The translations under genes and the position numbers were made by a program. 64,000 bases of DNA from Ascaphus truei (Eukaryota; Chordata; Amphibia; Anura; Ascaphidae), in NCBI GenBank assembly GCA_036426205.1, contig CM071568.1, forward strand, positions 231,729,727 to 231,793,726. Direction: 5' to 3'. The notes under the pieces are model-generated. The model was not told the origin of the DNA and made no database searches. It saw only the letters and a list, made by a program, of their open reading frames with translations. Of this stretch, positions 11,641 through 22,516 are shown one piece after another (the stretch's first letter is position 1; every line of letters begins with the position of its first letter).

Positions 11641-11883
11641 TTTTTATATGGAGTTTTGGGGTGTTTTTTTTAATTTATGTTTTAACATGTATTGTACATT
11701 TATTGGCCAGTAGTTTAGGAGGGGGGGGGGATTGTTGGGGGGAAGGAGGTTTGATTATGCGGGTAGGTGCCCCGGGGAAGGAGCTTAGGCTAACCGTGGG
11801 AGTAGGAGAGGGGGGGGGGGTTGTTAGGGTGTTTGTATTAACCCCTTGGTTACATTAGTGGTATCACTTCAAGGGGTTAATAC
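11641..11883. repeat. G-rich tract and perfect 14-bp hairpin
   Basis: Runs of G at 11721-11730 and 11810-11820 are followed by inverted arms gtattaaccccttg (11835-11848) and caaggggttaatac (11870-11883). Similar 'ttaacccctt' arms form a hairpin at 29419-29473. Confidence 0.6.
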
Positions 11884-13345
11884 ACAGGTCATGGCTAAAT
11901 TATTTGACCTAGTCCACGGTATTGACTTTGGCTTCCTATATTGCTAAGGCAATACAGGAAGCCAAGGTGGGCCTCTTCAGGACCCTGGAGAAGGCCAAAT
12001 AATTTTCTGGTACCTGGCGTTAAGTGCTTGCAGCTACCTAACGCCAGGTATATCCACGTCCAAAAAAATGCGTTACTTCAGGGGTTAAGTTTAACGGACT
12101 GCTGAGGAAATGCGTTGAGGTGATCCCCACCTGTTTTGCATATCATTAGCACAAACATCTGTTAAAAATAATGGGAGGTCGTTTTTTTTAATTAAACACG
12201 GCATTTAATGCATAGCTACTGAGCTTTGAAGATCCCCATTAGCACTTAACAATATGTGAATGCATTGTTATGTATTTAACTGAGTTCTGAGGATCTACCC
12301 CTTAGTTTTACTGCTGAAAAGAGACTTTCTGCACTAGTGTGAGACCTTTATTTTCCGCAGAAAATAAATCTTAAAAAAGAGTTTTCAAACATTCCAAACA
12401 AAAATTGCTTATTTACAATACTATAAAAAAAAGACTACTGTAAATCTATTTCAGCTATTGATTCTAAAGTCACATACTGTTCCAGTGCTAAATATATATG
12501 GAATCTTAGGAAAGAACAGCTACCTCAAGAATAAAGACGTTTGGCAACCAGCCATTTGCATTAGGACAATGTGCATTTATCTAAATTAGACGAATTTTGA
12601 AGGTATAAGAGTGAGGTAGGTGGGACCCACTGAACAATAGTAGGCTCACCTTAGGATATGAATGTCTAGATTCATGAAGAAAATTTAAAACGGTGTAAAT
12701 TACAGAAAAGTATATGGATCAACTCTGTCAGAAAGCTTAAAATCACTTTGCAGTTCATATCCTACTTTCAAAGTGATTCAGAGAATAGAGTAAAAGCCAT
12801 AAAAGAGACATGGAAAATTGAGACAGAGCAAACCCAGTCATTGAGAAATATATAACAATGCATGAAAACAAAACCACCAAATTCATCAAATCACAAAGAA
12901 GATGAAAACATGGCCTGATTTAAGAAAGGTGTTCATTACTAAAGGATTAACACCACCCACACACAACAAACTCACTTTCTAGTCACCATGTAGTAATAAC
13001 ATCCTATGCAGCCAGAAAACATTAGAATCTTGCAAAGGATTATGCACAAGGAGCGAGAGGATTATAGAACAAGAAACTCCTGATCTTACTGAGGGAATGC
13101 TCAGCAGGATTGGAATAAGAGCCTTTTGTATTTAAAAAGAAAATAATAAAAGAAAAACTCAAGACAATAAAGCACATTTGCCATTTAAAAAAACTACACA
13201 TGCAGCATTTAGCACTATGCATGATAATATGTACATATGTGTATAAATGTGTGTGCATTGTATGCACATCTTACTACCTCATGTATGTAAACTAATTCCA
13301 ATTTTTCTGTTTTATTGATTAGTCCACTTTTTTAAGGAATAGGCG
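11884..13345. other. No gene or repeat recognised
   Basis: AT-rich sequence with only short, unpersuasive frames. A few 'ccttgg/ccaagg' type palindromes near 11930-12050 suggest old MITE debris. Confidence 0.4.
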
Positions 13346-13859
13346 TTTAACAGGGACTTATCCCTGTTGAAGAAACTCTCTCTAAAATCCAGCAGGGATC
13401 TGGTTAAGTGCAGCAGGCAATTAATTAGACTCCACCTGGTCAATTAAGTCTGTAAGAAAAGCCTCCAGTTTCCAACAGGAGAGAGATTCCTTAGCTCACA
13501 ATGGAGCTGCCATAAGGAAATGGAGGGCTATGTTCTGGGAGCAAGACAAAGGGGACCAGACCTTTATGCCTAGACCCTCAAGCAAACACCTACCCGGACA
13601 CCCCTGACCTGAAGGGCCACCTGTGTTAAGGTACCGCTAAGACTTTGGGGTGATAAGTGGGTAAGGGCCTCACCCCCCCCCCAACCCAACCTTGTAGAGA
13701 GGGATTGGGGAAGTAAGTTAGCCCTTACACAGGGATAGGTGTGTATTGTTTTATGTATAGTTTTGTTTGCTGTATGATAAAGGAACAGGCAATAAAGTCT
13801 TATTTTAATTTCCCCTTAAAAACGGTCTCCATTGCATACCTCTGCACACATCTCTTACA
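13346..13859 (+). repeat. 5' LTR of the lamin-carrying retrotransposon
   Basis: 514 bp, collinear with the LTR at 17255-17775. Shared landmarks include 'caatggagctgccataag', 'ggagggctatgttctggg', 'aagtaagttagcccttaca' and 'aacggtctccattgcatac' just before the end. It ends CTCTTACA. The first bases (TTTAACAG) differ from the TGTAACAG of the other copies, so the terminal TG is mutated. An AATAAAG polyadenylation-type signal lies near 13792. A primer-binding site follows directly. Confidence 0.88.
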
Positions 13860-13861
13860 TA

Positions 13862-13880
13862 TGGTGTCAGAAGTTGGGAT
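13862..13880 (+). promoter_or_regulatory. Primer-binding site, tRNA-Leu-like
   Basis: TGGTGTCAGAAGTTGGGAT begins two bases after the 5' LTR. It matches the complement of a vertebrate tRNA-Leu 3' end (TGGTGTCAGGAGTGGGATT) apart from one substitution and one extra base. Its position and sequence identify the flanking repeats as true LTRs. Confidence 0.75.
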
Positions 13881-14168
13881 CAGAGGTGGCCCTTGAAGTT
13901 CAAAGGGGCCCCGGAGACTGCCTGTGAACCTTTTTGAGCTTTTGCCTGCATAAGTTCCTGCAACAGTCTGAGCAACAAATCACGTGCAGAAGTGACTAGC
14001 TTAAAGGGCTACACATCCAGGCAGGAAAACGACACTGCACTGGAGAAAGCCACAATGCCACAGTTTGACTGGGAGGACTGCGACAGACGGTGACCCACAC
14101 AAGGGACTGATGCTGTGACCAGAGTCTACCCCACCACTTGTGAAAAAAAAAACATATAGGATTTTAAA

Positions 14169-14870
14169 ATGGTCGCCCAGCTGAAGTCAAATAAAGACTC
14201 TACAAGAAGGGGGACGAAAATGTGTTCCAGGTGTAAAGAGCTCAGCCACATGGAGCAGGCCTTATTTGGATGATGAGGAGGACCCCTATGTGGCCCCAGA
14301 AAAGAACTGCAGCAGCAAGCAATACACTGTGGTCACAAGGAAGGTACAGAAGTTTTACTTAGCAAGTGCACATCTAGTATCACTGATGAGAAAGAATGTG
14401 TGTACAGTACTGCTGATTTTTCAAAACATACCAAAGTAAAGAAGACAAAGAAAATGTCTACAGAAACGCCTGTGAGAGCTACAAACTCTGCAAGCAAAGT
14501 ATGCCCACCTGTAGGACTACCAGCTGGTATTCTAGCAAAACAGTGAAAACAGCTGCAATAGCGCCTCCCGAGGTCAGGAAGAAAAATACACCAGATAACA
14601 CCAAAATGGAGGACAAGATGCGGTGTTCCTGTAATGAACCCTACCCCACGGAAGAGTGGCCCTTCCGGTCTTCTGAGGATAAGGATGAAGATATCTCTTA
14701 TGGGGAACCTGAAACAAGAAGCACCCACAAAAGACCCCTAGGATGGTGGGGGTGCCTAAACTCGGTACTCACCGAACAAACAGGTCTCTATGACCCTGAA
14801 AATTCCTGCCAACTAATGCAATTGCAAGAAAACATTGTGGATGCTGTGAAACTGCTGAAGTTTTAAACCT
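14169..14870 (+). pseudogene. N-terminal part of the element's internal coding region, unidentified
   Basis: An ATG at 14169 opens a short frame with a KMCSRCKELSHME stretch, then stops near 14271. Plus-strand frames continue in pieces to the 121-codon frame at 14501-14866, which is acidic and rich in E, K, P and T (MRCSCNEPYPTEEWPFRSSE). No gag, zinc-knuckle array, protease or polymerase motif is visible. Given the direct join to the coiled-coil segment downstream it is probably the degraded start of the same captured or composite protein. Function unknown. Confidence 0.4.
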
Positions 14871-14874
14871 AGAA

Positions 14875-16399
14875 GGAGACCCCAGTACCCCTGATGGAAC
14901 GGAGTCGTCAAAGCAAAAATGGCAGAAAAAGAAAAGAGGTTCTCCAATTACCATGGAAGGATCGGACACGTCTGCAGATCCTGCGGAGGAAAAGGGGGGC
15001 CGAGAAGCCCTGCAGCCTAGATCAAATGGAGAATTTGTCCCTCGGATGACCAAATATCCAGAGGGCCCAAGGCAGAAGTCGTGTACCCCAAAGAAGTGTC
15101 TGTCTGGTGCTGACAGTGAGAAACCCTTAAACTATATCAGGGAAGCGGAGCCTCAACCAATGAGTGACGATCCCTTGACCAGCCCTGAAGATGCCCTGCA
15201 AAATGCCAGGCATGATTGTTATCTGCTCTGTGAGCAATTGAAACTGGAGAGGGAAGATAAAGCTGAGCTGCAGAAGACTGTTCTCGCAATGTATTCTGAA
15301 TCCAGGACCGAATTGGAGGATCTAAGGACAGATCTAGATACAGCAAACACTACTATTACCATCATGGATGAAAAGCAGAGCCAATCTGATAGAATGATTG
15401 CTAATCTGAAGCAGAAGTATGAGGAGGCACTGAAAGAGATTAGTCTCTCTCAGCAAGAGGTTCGCAATAGCCATAGAGGTGGAAGTCCCTCAGAATGAGG
15501 TTCACATTCTCTGCATAGAACTGAATGCCTCACACCAAGAGATCAGCAGTTGCCCCACAGAACTGGAATTCTCTAAAAAGGAACTTCACAGTCTCGCTGA
15601 GGAACTGGACATCTTTCAAAAAAACTATCATCAGTCTTAGTATAGATATTAAAGTCTCTCAGAAAGAGCTTCACACCCTCAACCAAGAGATAGAAGTCTC
15701 ACGCCAAGTGACCAGGAGTCTCAACTCAGAAGTGCGTAAGTGGAAGGAGGACTATGAAGAGGCCCTGAAAATTATAGACTGTAAAAAGAGAAAACACAAG
15801 GCTGAAAGAAGAAAATTCTGATTTGACTGAACATGTCAATGAAAAGAAGGAAAAGCTGCACGAGCTATAAAAAATAAAGAACTATTGGTAGATGAAAAGT
15901 TTGAAGCATTGGAGCTACACAAGCAGAGCAACGACTGCAGAACCAACTGCAAGGACTGCGTACACACCTAAAGAATGCTGAAGAGAAGCAGCGAACTCTG
16001 AAGGAAGAATACCTGCAGTGCTGCAGGAACAGCTGAATACCCAGTGTGTCCCCGCAGAGCAACATGAGAAACTGAAGGCTACCTTGAACAACACCAGAGC
16101 TTTGCTGGAGGCCAAGCTTAGAGGCCAGGTGACTCGGTACAAGAGGGAGCACAAGAAGGTCCAGAAACTGAGGCAAGCAGCTGCAGCACTAGCGAAGAAA
16201 TTCACAGTGCTCCACAATATAATGAAGGATATGTGGATGCAAGCTCCGAGAAAGCACAGTGAAGAGCTAAAGACCCTGAGAGGAGAATTACAGGATGCAC
16301 TCGAGAAACAGGGATTTCTGGCTGATGAGCTGAACTTGCAGAAAAGCCTAGAAGTGGAAGAGCTAAAGTTGGCAGCTAAACACACATCCAGCAACTTGC
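14875..16399 (+). pseudogene. Long coiled-coil coding region, frameshifted
   Basis: The frame at 14953-15498 (181 codons) becomes a heptad-type coiled coil from about codon 80. Then come at least five 42-bp units (about 15430-15745), each coding a 14-residue S-x-x-E-L-H-x-L-x-x-E-L pattern spread over two frames. After more frameshifts the 157-codon frame at 16018-16491 continues as Glu/Lys/Leu-rich helix (EEAL-, REHKKVQKLRQAAAALAKK). Together this suggests one original long helical protein, now broken by at least four frameshifts. I cannot name the donor; ankyrin-coiled-coil or golgin-type proteins are possible. It lies in the LTR element's sense orientation and runs directly into the lamin-like segment. 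Confidence 0.65.
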
Positions 16400-16949
16400 A
16401 GCTCTGCAGACGCAGATTGCTGAGCTCAAGATACAGCTCGCCAAAAAGGAAGAGTGTGAAGAGGTGTCCGTTTGTCAAGGGGCCAACCTGACACTGTGCT
16501 ATGAGGCCAAAATGGCCGATGCCTGCAAATTGCTAAACCACATGGACAATGAGAGGGCCCGGCTGCAGCTGGAGCTGGACAACGTCCGGGAGGAGCACCG
16601 GCAGCTGCAGATCAGAAATAGAGAAAAGGAAACAGATTTAAGTCTTGCTCTGAGTCAATTGGGAGATGTGGAATCACAACTCCGTTCCAAAGGAGCTGAA
16701 CTGACAACAGCATTAAGTGGGAAAAGAAGTGCAGAAGGACAACTTCAAGAGCTGAAAACTCAAATAGCTATTCTTGAATACTCTTTAAGTTATACCATGA
16801 ATTGGCATGAGTCTAGGATAGTAGAAATAGATTCTGGACATCGGACAGAATTCAAAAGTAAGGTGACAAAGGCTTTTCAAGACCTGGGCAAGGGTTACAA
16901 GGAATGGACATTTAGTGCTAAATTGGAGTCCATGGAAAAGATGGCGTGA
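16400..16949 (+). pseudogene. Nuclear lamin rod (coil 1B) segment captured in an LTR element
   Basis: Lamins are nuclear intermediate-filament proteins. Codons 13-108 of the frame starting at 16464 align without gaps to lamin coil 1B as I know it (YEAKMADA, ERARLQLEL, KETDL, TTALSGKRSAEGQL, LKTQIAILE). After about 38 missing residues, the lamin signature HESRIVEIDSG follows at about 16806, then FSAKLES near the end. The TALS-KR-EG-L part lies in the stretch that separates lamins from most cytoplasmic vertebrate filament proteins. The segment crosses positions that are exon joints in lamin genes without any intron, so it came through RNA. It stops at TGA 16947-16949. Head, coil 2, CaaX and Ig tail are absent. 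Confidence 0.82.
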
Positions 16950-17240
16950 AAAAGCTATTTGCGTAAACGCTCTGCGACTGTCGCCATACCGTCTGCCTAC
17001 AAAGAGAGGATCGCCCAAGGCAAAGGAAAGACTGTATTTGGAAAAAGTCCTCCTCGACGACTGAGGAGTGCTGATCTCAAGCACCTTCTAGAAGAGACAC
17101 TAATAACATGGAGAAAAGGCTACAATCTGTGTGAGATTGAGGGTTCTCTTCCTCCATCCACTCTTATTCAAACCATAGAGATATCTCGAGTGAGAGTGGA
17201 AGGATGGGCTTCGGCCGTGATAAGCCCGAGCTTACCACAA
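16950..17240 (+). pseudogene. Basic C-terminal tail of the internal coding region
   Basis: The lamin frame continues in phase after the TGA at 16947-16949. It encodes a basic stretch (KSYLRKRSATVAIPSAYKER, then GKTVFGKSPPRRLRSADLKH) and then about 50 further residues up to the 3' LTR. I do not recognise this domain. It ends next to an 'aacaggggaggta' polypurine-like tract at 17240-17252. Confidence 0.45.
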
Positions 17241-17254
17241 ACAGGGGAGGTATG

Positions 17255-17775
17255 TGTAACAGGGACGTATCACTGTTTGAGAGAAACTGCCTCTAAATCC
17301 AGCAGGGAGCTGGTTAATTGCAGACAGGCAATTAACTAGACTTCCCCTTGCCACATTAGAGCTCTAAGAAAAGCCTCCTGTGGGAAACAGGAGAGAGATT
17401 CCTTAGTCACAATGGAGCTGCCATAAGCAAATGGAGGGCTATGTTCTGGGAGCAAGACAAAAGGGGACCAGACCTCTATGCCTGGACCCTCAAGCAGACA
17501 ACTACCCGGACACCACTGACCTGAAGGGCCACCTGCGTTAAGGTACCGCTGGGACTTTGGGTTAAGTGGGTAAGGGTCTTGCTTCCCCCCTCTTTCCCCC
17601 CAGCCTTGCAGAGAGTGACTGGGGAAGTAAGTTAGCCCTTACACAGGGATAGGTGTATATTGTTTTATATATATTTTTGTTTGCGGTATTGTTTAAAGGA
17701 ACAGGCAATAAAGCCTTATTTTAATTTCACCTTAAAAACGGTCTCCATTGCATACCTCTGCACACATCTATTACA
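17255..17775 (+). repeat. 3' LTR of the lamin-carrying retrotransposon
   Basis: 521 bp, starting TGTAACAGGGAC and ending CTATTACA. It is collinear with the 5' LTR at 13346-13859, with clear substitutions and small indels between them, so the insertion is not recent. An 'aataaagcc' signal is near 17707. A short purine tract precedes it. Flanking target duplications are not recognisable (aggcg versus gggag). Confidence 0.88.
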
Positions 17776-18018
17776 GGGAGGAATAGCCCAGAACTCACCT
17801 AATGTCTTCAAAATTGTGAATTTGTTTTTAGGTATACTTTCATGTATCCTTTTCTGATATATGGTCCTTGTGTAAAATAAAAAATTAATTAAAAAAAACC
17901 CCATCATACATTTAGTTAAGGCACAAAGAAAATAACAAATATTAATACCCAGAAGATACCTTCCTAGCCCAGAACTGGCTGGATATTACATAAGCAAAAT
18001 ATGTGTTACTCTCCAGAG
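17776..18018. other. No feature recognised
   Basis: AT-rich flank of the LTR element with no coding or repeat signal. Confidence 0.4.
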
Positions 18019-18285
18019 CAGGGGTGTTCAACTCCAGTCCTTAAGCACCCCAACAGGTCAGGTTTTCAGGATATCCCAGCTTCAGCTTAGGTGGCTCAAT
18101 CATTCCCTGCTTCAGCACAGGTGGCTCAATCAGAAGACTGAGCCACTGATTGAGCCACCTGTGCTGAAGCTGGGATATCCTTTGAGTTTTCAGCTCTTGA
18201 AGCTGTCCTTCTGCACTTCTTTTTCCACTTAAAACTGTTGGGGGAGGGTGGCTTAAGGACTGGCGTTGAGCACCAGAAAAAGGTT
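18019..18285. mobile_element. hAT-type palindromic MITE with a foreign 60-bp patch
   Basis: It starts CAGGGGTGTTCAACTCCAGT, a hAT-type terminus. The left half reads through 'ttcaggatatcccagc' and 'caggtggctcaatc', and the right half is its inverse ('gagccacctgtgctgaagc', 'aaggactggcgttgagca'). In the right arm the expected sequence after 'ggatatcc' is replaced by 60 bases (18181-18240) that match the lamin segment at 16705-16764 inverted. The right terminus is decayed, and no 8-bp duplication was confirmed. Confidence 0.78.
18181..18240 (-). repeat. Inverted partial copy of the captured lamin sequence
   Basis: The reverse complement of this stretch matches 16705-16764 at 56 of 60 positions. 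It includes the codons for SGKRSAEGQLQELKTQ. At one junction the lamin copy and the host MITE share CTGTTG, a microhomology consistent with templated filler during repair. Confidence 0.88.
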
Positions 18286-18851
18286 GAACGTAAAGAAGCA
18301 CTGATGCCAGGGGAGTCCTCGTTTATTCTAAAGGGCTGAACCCAATAATCAAGCATGGACACTTGACCTAATCTAGTGTATCCCAATCTTTTTAAACTGG
18401 ACAACACAAACGCTATTGTTTTTTTCCTTTGGGAGCCTCATCATGTATTTAGTGCACAAAGCAAAATGGCCATGGTTTGAAAGGCTGTCCCCAAACCAAC
18501 TAGGATTCCACATAGGGGAATATACTGTATTTATTAGATTATTGATGCAGGGAAACTGCCTTTTTTTCCTGTTTGTCCCTTCTTCTCTGTCACTCTCTCT
18601 AACCTCCACTTTCAGTCTGTAGGAATGATTCACAAAGTGATAGCTGGTATCAGAGATCAATCTCACATTAATTGCAATGCAAATCAATAATATTTAAGAT
18701 CAAGCTCCAAAACCCCCTTAATCAGAGCATAGTAAATGCCTGAGTTTGTGTCAGAGTACCTTCTCTTTACCACTTTCGGTATCTTTCAGTATGTACTGTA
18801 TGTCCTTTATTTCACAAAGCTAGGAAACACTAATCTGATCCTTTCGTAAGT
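18286..18851. other. No gene recognised
   Basis: Mixed, mostly AT-rich sequence. Short frames here look random. Confidence 0.4.
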
Positions 18852-19196
18852 ATAAGGCTGAGTCTGTAGACACTAAGCCCGTGCGGAGGCGCGCAGAGGC
18901 TGAGAGAAAGCGGGTGCTTTCCCTGGCCTTACTACGCGTGCCATCCGGGGGCGTGTCAATGGGCGGGCCAGTGACGTCACGGAGTTGGTTCGCCCTCATT
19001 GGGCAAACGCCGCTAACGTGACCGGCCCTGCACGCGTAAACTAAAATTTGATTGTCGGCTACGCTTCCGCACGCCTGCGGAAGCGTGCACGAGCCCCTGC
19101 TAAAGCCGCTCTCATTGCGGCTGCAGGGGCTCACTGACAGGCGTGAGCGCGGGTCAGCGGCTAAGCGCTGACCATGCCCGAGGCCTATGGCTCATA
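18852..19196. mobile_element. GC-rich MITE-like repeat
   Basis: CpG-dense block in AT-rich surroundings. Internal inverted repeats include 'gcttccgcacgcctgcggaagc' (19070-19091) and 'gtcagcggctaagcgctgac' (19153-19172). It shares 'ttcgccctcattgg' with the block at 27005-27240, so both are copies of one dispersed family. The ends are not firmly placed. Confidence 0.55.
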
Positions 19197-19544
19197 ATTA
19201 GTATGCTATAGTGAAATTCAGGGCTGCTTAAAATGCTCTGCTATATTTCAATGGTAGAGCGGGAGCACAGGTCCCTCTCTGCTGTGGGACTACAGGTACA
19301 CCAGGGAGACGTAGAACTGCTGAGAGAAGAACAGCATTGTCCATCTGGAAAATACAGAGAGCTGCTTTAAATTAGGAGACATACAGCTTATTAGGCCAAA
19401 GGGTTTTATTGTCCAGGCATGTTGTACTGCAACAACATTTGCGATTTGGGGAACATGGGTCCCTCATGCATTGGCAGTGCAGTTCACATCTAAAGGTCAC
19501 ATTGAGTTTGCAGCCACAATGGAATGGAAAACAATCTCCTACAT
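19197..19544. other. No feature recognised
   Basis: Unique-looking DNA without frames or repeat structure. Confidence 0.4.
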
Positions 19545-19662
19545 TTGAGGTTATTTATTAAACTGCAATATTGCTGATCGGGGCACTATTGCACAGAAAT
19601 GCCCATTGAAGTCAATGGGAGTGCCTCGATCGGCACTAATTCAGTTTAATGAATAACCCTCA
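19545..19662. mobile_element. Short palindromic MITE
   Basis: Inverted ends 'tgaggttatttattaaactg' (19546-19565) and 'cagtttaatgaataaccctca' (19642-19662) bracket about 76 bp. That interior is itself partly palindromic ('ctgatcggggcac', 'gtgcctcgatcggcac'). Confidence 0.75.
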
Positions 19663-20217
19663 TTGTGTTGACATTTACTATGTGTGGCAGCTGGATGTAA
19701 AGTCTTGTTTGAGCTGTGCATGAACATAAGAGTGTGTTTGGTAACTGCAATCTTGATATAACTTAAATAAATAAATAATATAATTGAAGACTGCATATGC
19801 TTAAAACTTCTTCCATTAAAAAAAAATTACATACATACTGTATATTTAAAATAAGTTCGTTTTCATGTTTATTGCAAATCATTCAACATTGTGGGAGCAT
19901 TTGGTGATCAATGGCCCTTATTCTGCAAGGTGTAATAAGTGCAGATGATGTGCTATCACATGAAAGCCCCATTGACTTTAATTAATTTCATAATCACTGT
20001 ATTGAGTTTCTCTTAAAAATAGGTTTGTTTTCCCATACAAAAATAACCCTGCCTGCGAATAAAAAATAAAGTGCTTTATAATAAATTATATTTTCATACA
20101 GTGGAAAAAACTGACTATTTTTGATAAAATAACCATGAAAAAAATCATAATTTGCTAGCACGTGCCAAAAAGCAGTCACGGAAATCATGATTGTAGCCAT
20201 ATATTCCAAATACTGTA
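19663..20217. other. AT-rich; half of a palindromic MITE at 19911-19985
   Basis: 'gcccttattctgcaaggtg' followed by 'tgatgtgctatcacatgaaa' and 'gccccattgac' resembles one arm of a palindromic repeat whose other arm is missing. Nothing else is recognised. Confidence 0.4.
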
Positions 20218-20548
20218 CAGACATACCCCGGTTTAAGGACACTCACTTTAAGGACACTCGCGAGTAAGGACATATCGCCCAATAGGCAAGCGGCAGCTCG
20301 CGCATGCGCCTGTCAGCAGGTCCTGAACAGCAATACCAGCTCCCTACCTGTACCGAAGCTGTGCGCAAGCGGGGAGACTATAGAGACTGTTACATATGCA
20401 TTATTTACATCAGTTATGCACGTATATGATGATTGAAGTACAGTACATGCATCAATAAGTGGGAAAAGGTAATACTTCACTTTAAGTACATTTTCACTTT
20501 ACATACATGCTCCGGACCCATTGCGTACGTTAATGTGGGGTATGTCTG
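20218..20548. mobile_element. Tc1/mariner-type MITE
   Basis: Terminal inverted repeats CAGACATACCCC (20218-20229) and GGGGTATGTCTG (20537-20548) are flanked on both sides by TA, the target duplication of Tc1/mariner transposons. The interior has no coding capacity. Confidence 0.75.
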
Positions 20549-21361
20549 TATGTGACTGGAGTTGCTTTACGTACATCCAGCAGATGGCAGTGATGTTGCA
20601 CTGTATTGAATTTGCTATGGTTCCTTTCGAATGAAAAAAATAATAATACAGTTACAAATACCTGCTGCGAATAGCCTCTGTGAGCTACCAGATTTAAGTA
20701 TGAACGCAACTAATGGTCCGAAAACTGAGCCAGTTTAATCTCATTATGGCTAGACAAGTCAGCAGCACATTGCACAGACATGTCAAGGCAATGTACTGCT
20801 GACCCTTACAGCCCCGAGGTTGTTGGACACATTGAAACATTTGGTAAATGTTAACACGTGAATCACAAATGTGAAATAACTGTACTGTATAGTCACAAGG
20901 TTAAAGTAACTGTACTGTGTGTGGTAAACCCGCTGACGTTAAGTGGATTAGTGCGTATGTTACAGCTATTATGGTAGCGATTCAAATCTTCTATGTGAAA
21001 TTTGAGCAGGTTTGAGTGTAATGTTAATGCAGACATTATCAGAAATACCCCCGACATCCAGAAAGCAGTCTTGTTTCTCTGAGTGAACAGGAAAAAAGAG
21101 AAGTTATTTCCTCAACATCAGGGGAAGGTTGTGAACATATAATTACTACACTAACGATGTACAGGTCTTCCCATAGACCAGTGCTGTATTATTTTTATGT
21201 ACTTGCTAAATACTTCGTTGTTAGAGCTGAAGGCATCACATGAGTGAGAAAAGGAAGCCTATATTTGCCCAAGTTTACAGCATCACTAGACTGGTGCTAA
21301 AGTTACACTTTTTCTGTACATTTTTGCGCGACTTCTGTTCGGTGATAGACTCGGTATGCAA
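20549..21361. other. No gene recognised
   Basis: AT-rich sequence with no convincing frame or repeat. Confidence 0.4.
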
Positions 21362-21369
21362 ATTGCGTA

Positions 21370-22516
21370 CAGGGCCGCCAACAGGGGGGGTCTGCCGGGG
21401 ACTGGTGTCCCGCTGGCTGGGGGAGCCCGGCCGGCCCCGACCTCTGACCGGGCCCCGGCTCTCAGCTGCCTCAGGTAGGGTTGCCAGTGTGGCTGCGGGG
21501 CACATGGTAGCAGGTCTCTCTGACGTGAGTGCCGGAAGTCAGCTGGGCTAAGCTTCGGCGCTCGTCAGACACCGTGTGGGACAATCTGAGGGAGAACGGG
21601 TGCCGGCGGCAACTGCTGTGACCTGCCGCTGCCCGCCCCCCCCTTACCCCCTCAGCCATCCCGCAGCCACCGGCCCACCCTGCAGCAACGGCTCACCCCG
21701 CAGCAACAGCCCCCGTTGCAGCCACTGGCCCTCCCGCAGCAACGCCTCCCCCATAGCAGCCACCGCCCCCTCCCCCCCGCAGCAACGGCCCCCCTTCGCA
21801 GTCACCGGCCTTTCCCGCAGCACCGGCCCCCTTGTAGCAATGGCCCCCCCTTCGCAGCCACAGGCCCACCCTAAGCTACCGGCCCACCCCCCATCCCGCA
21901 GCCACCGGCCCACCCCCATCCCACAGCCACCGCCGCCCCCCCCCCCTCCCCGCAGCCACCGGGCCTGACCTGAGACCATCTACAAGGTAAGTCTGATTTT
22001 TATTTGTATTGGGGGTATTTTTTATATGTATTGGGGGGGTTGGGGTATATTTTTATATGTATTGGGGGTGGGGGTATAACTATATGTATTGGGGGGGTGA
22101 GGGTATATTTTTGTATGTATTGGGGGGCTTGGGGGTATTTTTATATGTATTGGGGGGTATTTTTGTATGTATTGGGGTGCTTGGGGTTATTTATATATAT
22201 GTGTTGGGATATTTTTTATATGTATTGTTCTCTTTTTTTAGATGTATTGGTGTCTTTTGTAGTTGCATTGGGGTCTTTTTTAAAGATGCATTGGGGTCTT
22301 TTTTAGATGTATTAGATGTGGGTATGTTTGTCTTTTGTTGAAAATATAAAAATAAACAGATTGCATTGTAATGTTTTTTTCTGTATTACAATAAGAAGAA
22401 AACAATTAAGTAAAAGTTGCGCGCTAAAAAAAAAATTTCCGTGCTAGGTGTGCTATGGGTTGGGGGAGGGGGGTCCTTTCATTTGTCCTGGGCCCCATGA
22501 TTTCTGTTGGCGCCCG
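21370..22516. mobile_element. Complete nonautonomous hAT-like element
   Basis: The left end CAGGGCCGCCAACAG (21370-21384) and right end CTGTTGGCGCCCG (22504-22516) are imperfect inverted repeats. They are flanked by a perfect 8-bp duplication ATTGCGTA (21362-21369 and 22517-22524), as expected for hAT transposition. Inside lie a minisatellite of 'cgcagccaccggcccacccc'-type units (about 21640-21965), a 'gacctgagac' joint, and a GT-rich minisatellite of 'tatgtattgggggg' units (about 22005-22310). There is no transposase. Two truncated relatives lie at 2160-3002 and 3614-4183. Confidence 0.88.

Noticed and set aside
13862..13880. A tRNA gene remnant
   Set aside because: Only the 3'-end complement is present, at the exact primer-site position after the LTR.
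15915..16478. 187-codon minus-strand frame rich in Ser, Cys and Phe
   Set aside because: Antisense shadow of the Glu/Lys/Leu-rich coiled coil.
14501..16949. The coiled-coil region as an ordinary retroviral-type gag
   Set aside because: No capsid core, major homology region or zinc knuckle is seen, and the 3' part aligns to lamin. A highly modified gag for the 5' part cannot be fully excluded.
16400..16949. A functional host lamin gene
   Set aside because: Only part of the rod is present, with an internal deletion, a stop, no introns, no Ig tail or CaaX, and LTRs on both sides.
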